From UBA2289 sp041677365 (GTDB lineage: Bacteria; Bacillota_I; Bacilli_A; Izemoplasmatales; Hujiaoplasmataceae): a stretch of 5,243 nucleotides of DNA. The position numbers and the translations under genes are program-made. Each line of letters begins with the position of its first letter. Position 1 is the first letter of the stretch. Shown piece after piece: positions 5,238 to 5,243 of this stretch. The DNA is taken from positions 1 through 5,243 of the forward strand of contig JBAYQC010000105.1 in the NCBI GenBank assembly GCA_041677365.1, read 5' to 3'. Below the pieces are notes generated by a model that was not told the DNA's origin, searched no databases, and saw nothing but the letters and a program-made list of their open reading frames with translations.

Positions 5238-5243
5238 CTATAA

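Overview
This is an AT-rich chromosomal window. A conserved housekeeping block on the + strand, cmk - rpsA-like S1 gene - der - hup (96-3853), is followed by a complete-looking IS3-family insertion sequence on the - strand (about 3930/3935 to 5237/5242). The four-gene order is a shortened form of the low-GC Gram-positive (Bacillota/Mollicutes) cmk-S1-der-hup neighbourhood. All tryptophans in these proteins are encoded by TGG, and cmk stops at TGA, so the window reads with the standard bacterial code and not the Mycoplasma/Spiroplasma code. Very low GC, strong AGGAGG Shine-Dalgarno sites and this compact order suggest an Acholeplasma/Izemoplasma-like mollicute or a related low-GC Firmicute. That placement is an inference; no rRNA or other marker is present.

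Region 1-95 holds an extended -10 promoter and a strong ribosome binding site for cmk. The cmk and S1 genes overlap by ATGA and are probably translationally coupled. der follows the S1 stop after 17 bases and is likely in the same transcript. The products serve nucleotide supply (CMP kinase), mRNA binding or translation (five-domain S1 protein) and 50S ribosome assembly (Der GTPase). hup has its own well-formed promoter (3522-3550) and a strong intrinsic terminator (3870-3899), so it is an independent unit making the HU nucleoid protein.

From about 3930 to the window end lies an IS3-family (IS150-like) element of about 1.3 kb, convergent with hup. It has imperfect terminal inverted repeats (27 of 33 positions identical) with TGAACCC tips, a 96-residue helix-turn-helix OrfA, and a DDE-transposase OrfB in the -1 frame. 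A canonical A_AAA_AAG slippery heptamer with an upstream Shine-Dalgarno-like stimulator joins the two, giving a predicted 358-residue OrfAB transposase. Each end of the element carries a terminator-like hairpin pointing inward, and the orfA leader contains a long interrupted palindrome. Bases just outside the left end (A8 followed by GCCC) look like half of an intrinsic terminator, so the element may have landed in a terminator loop.

I see no undescribed multi-gene system here. The points most worth a second look concern the architecture of the IS ends and its insertion site.
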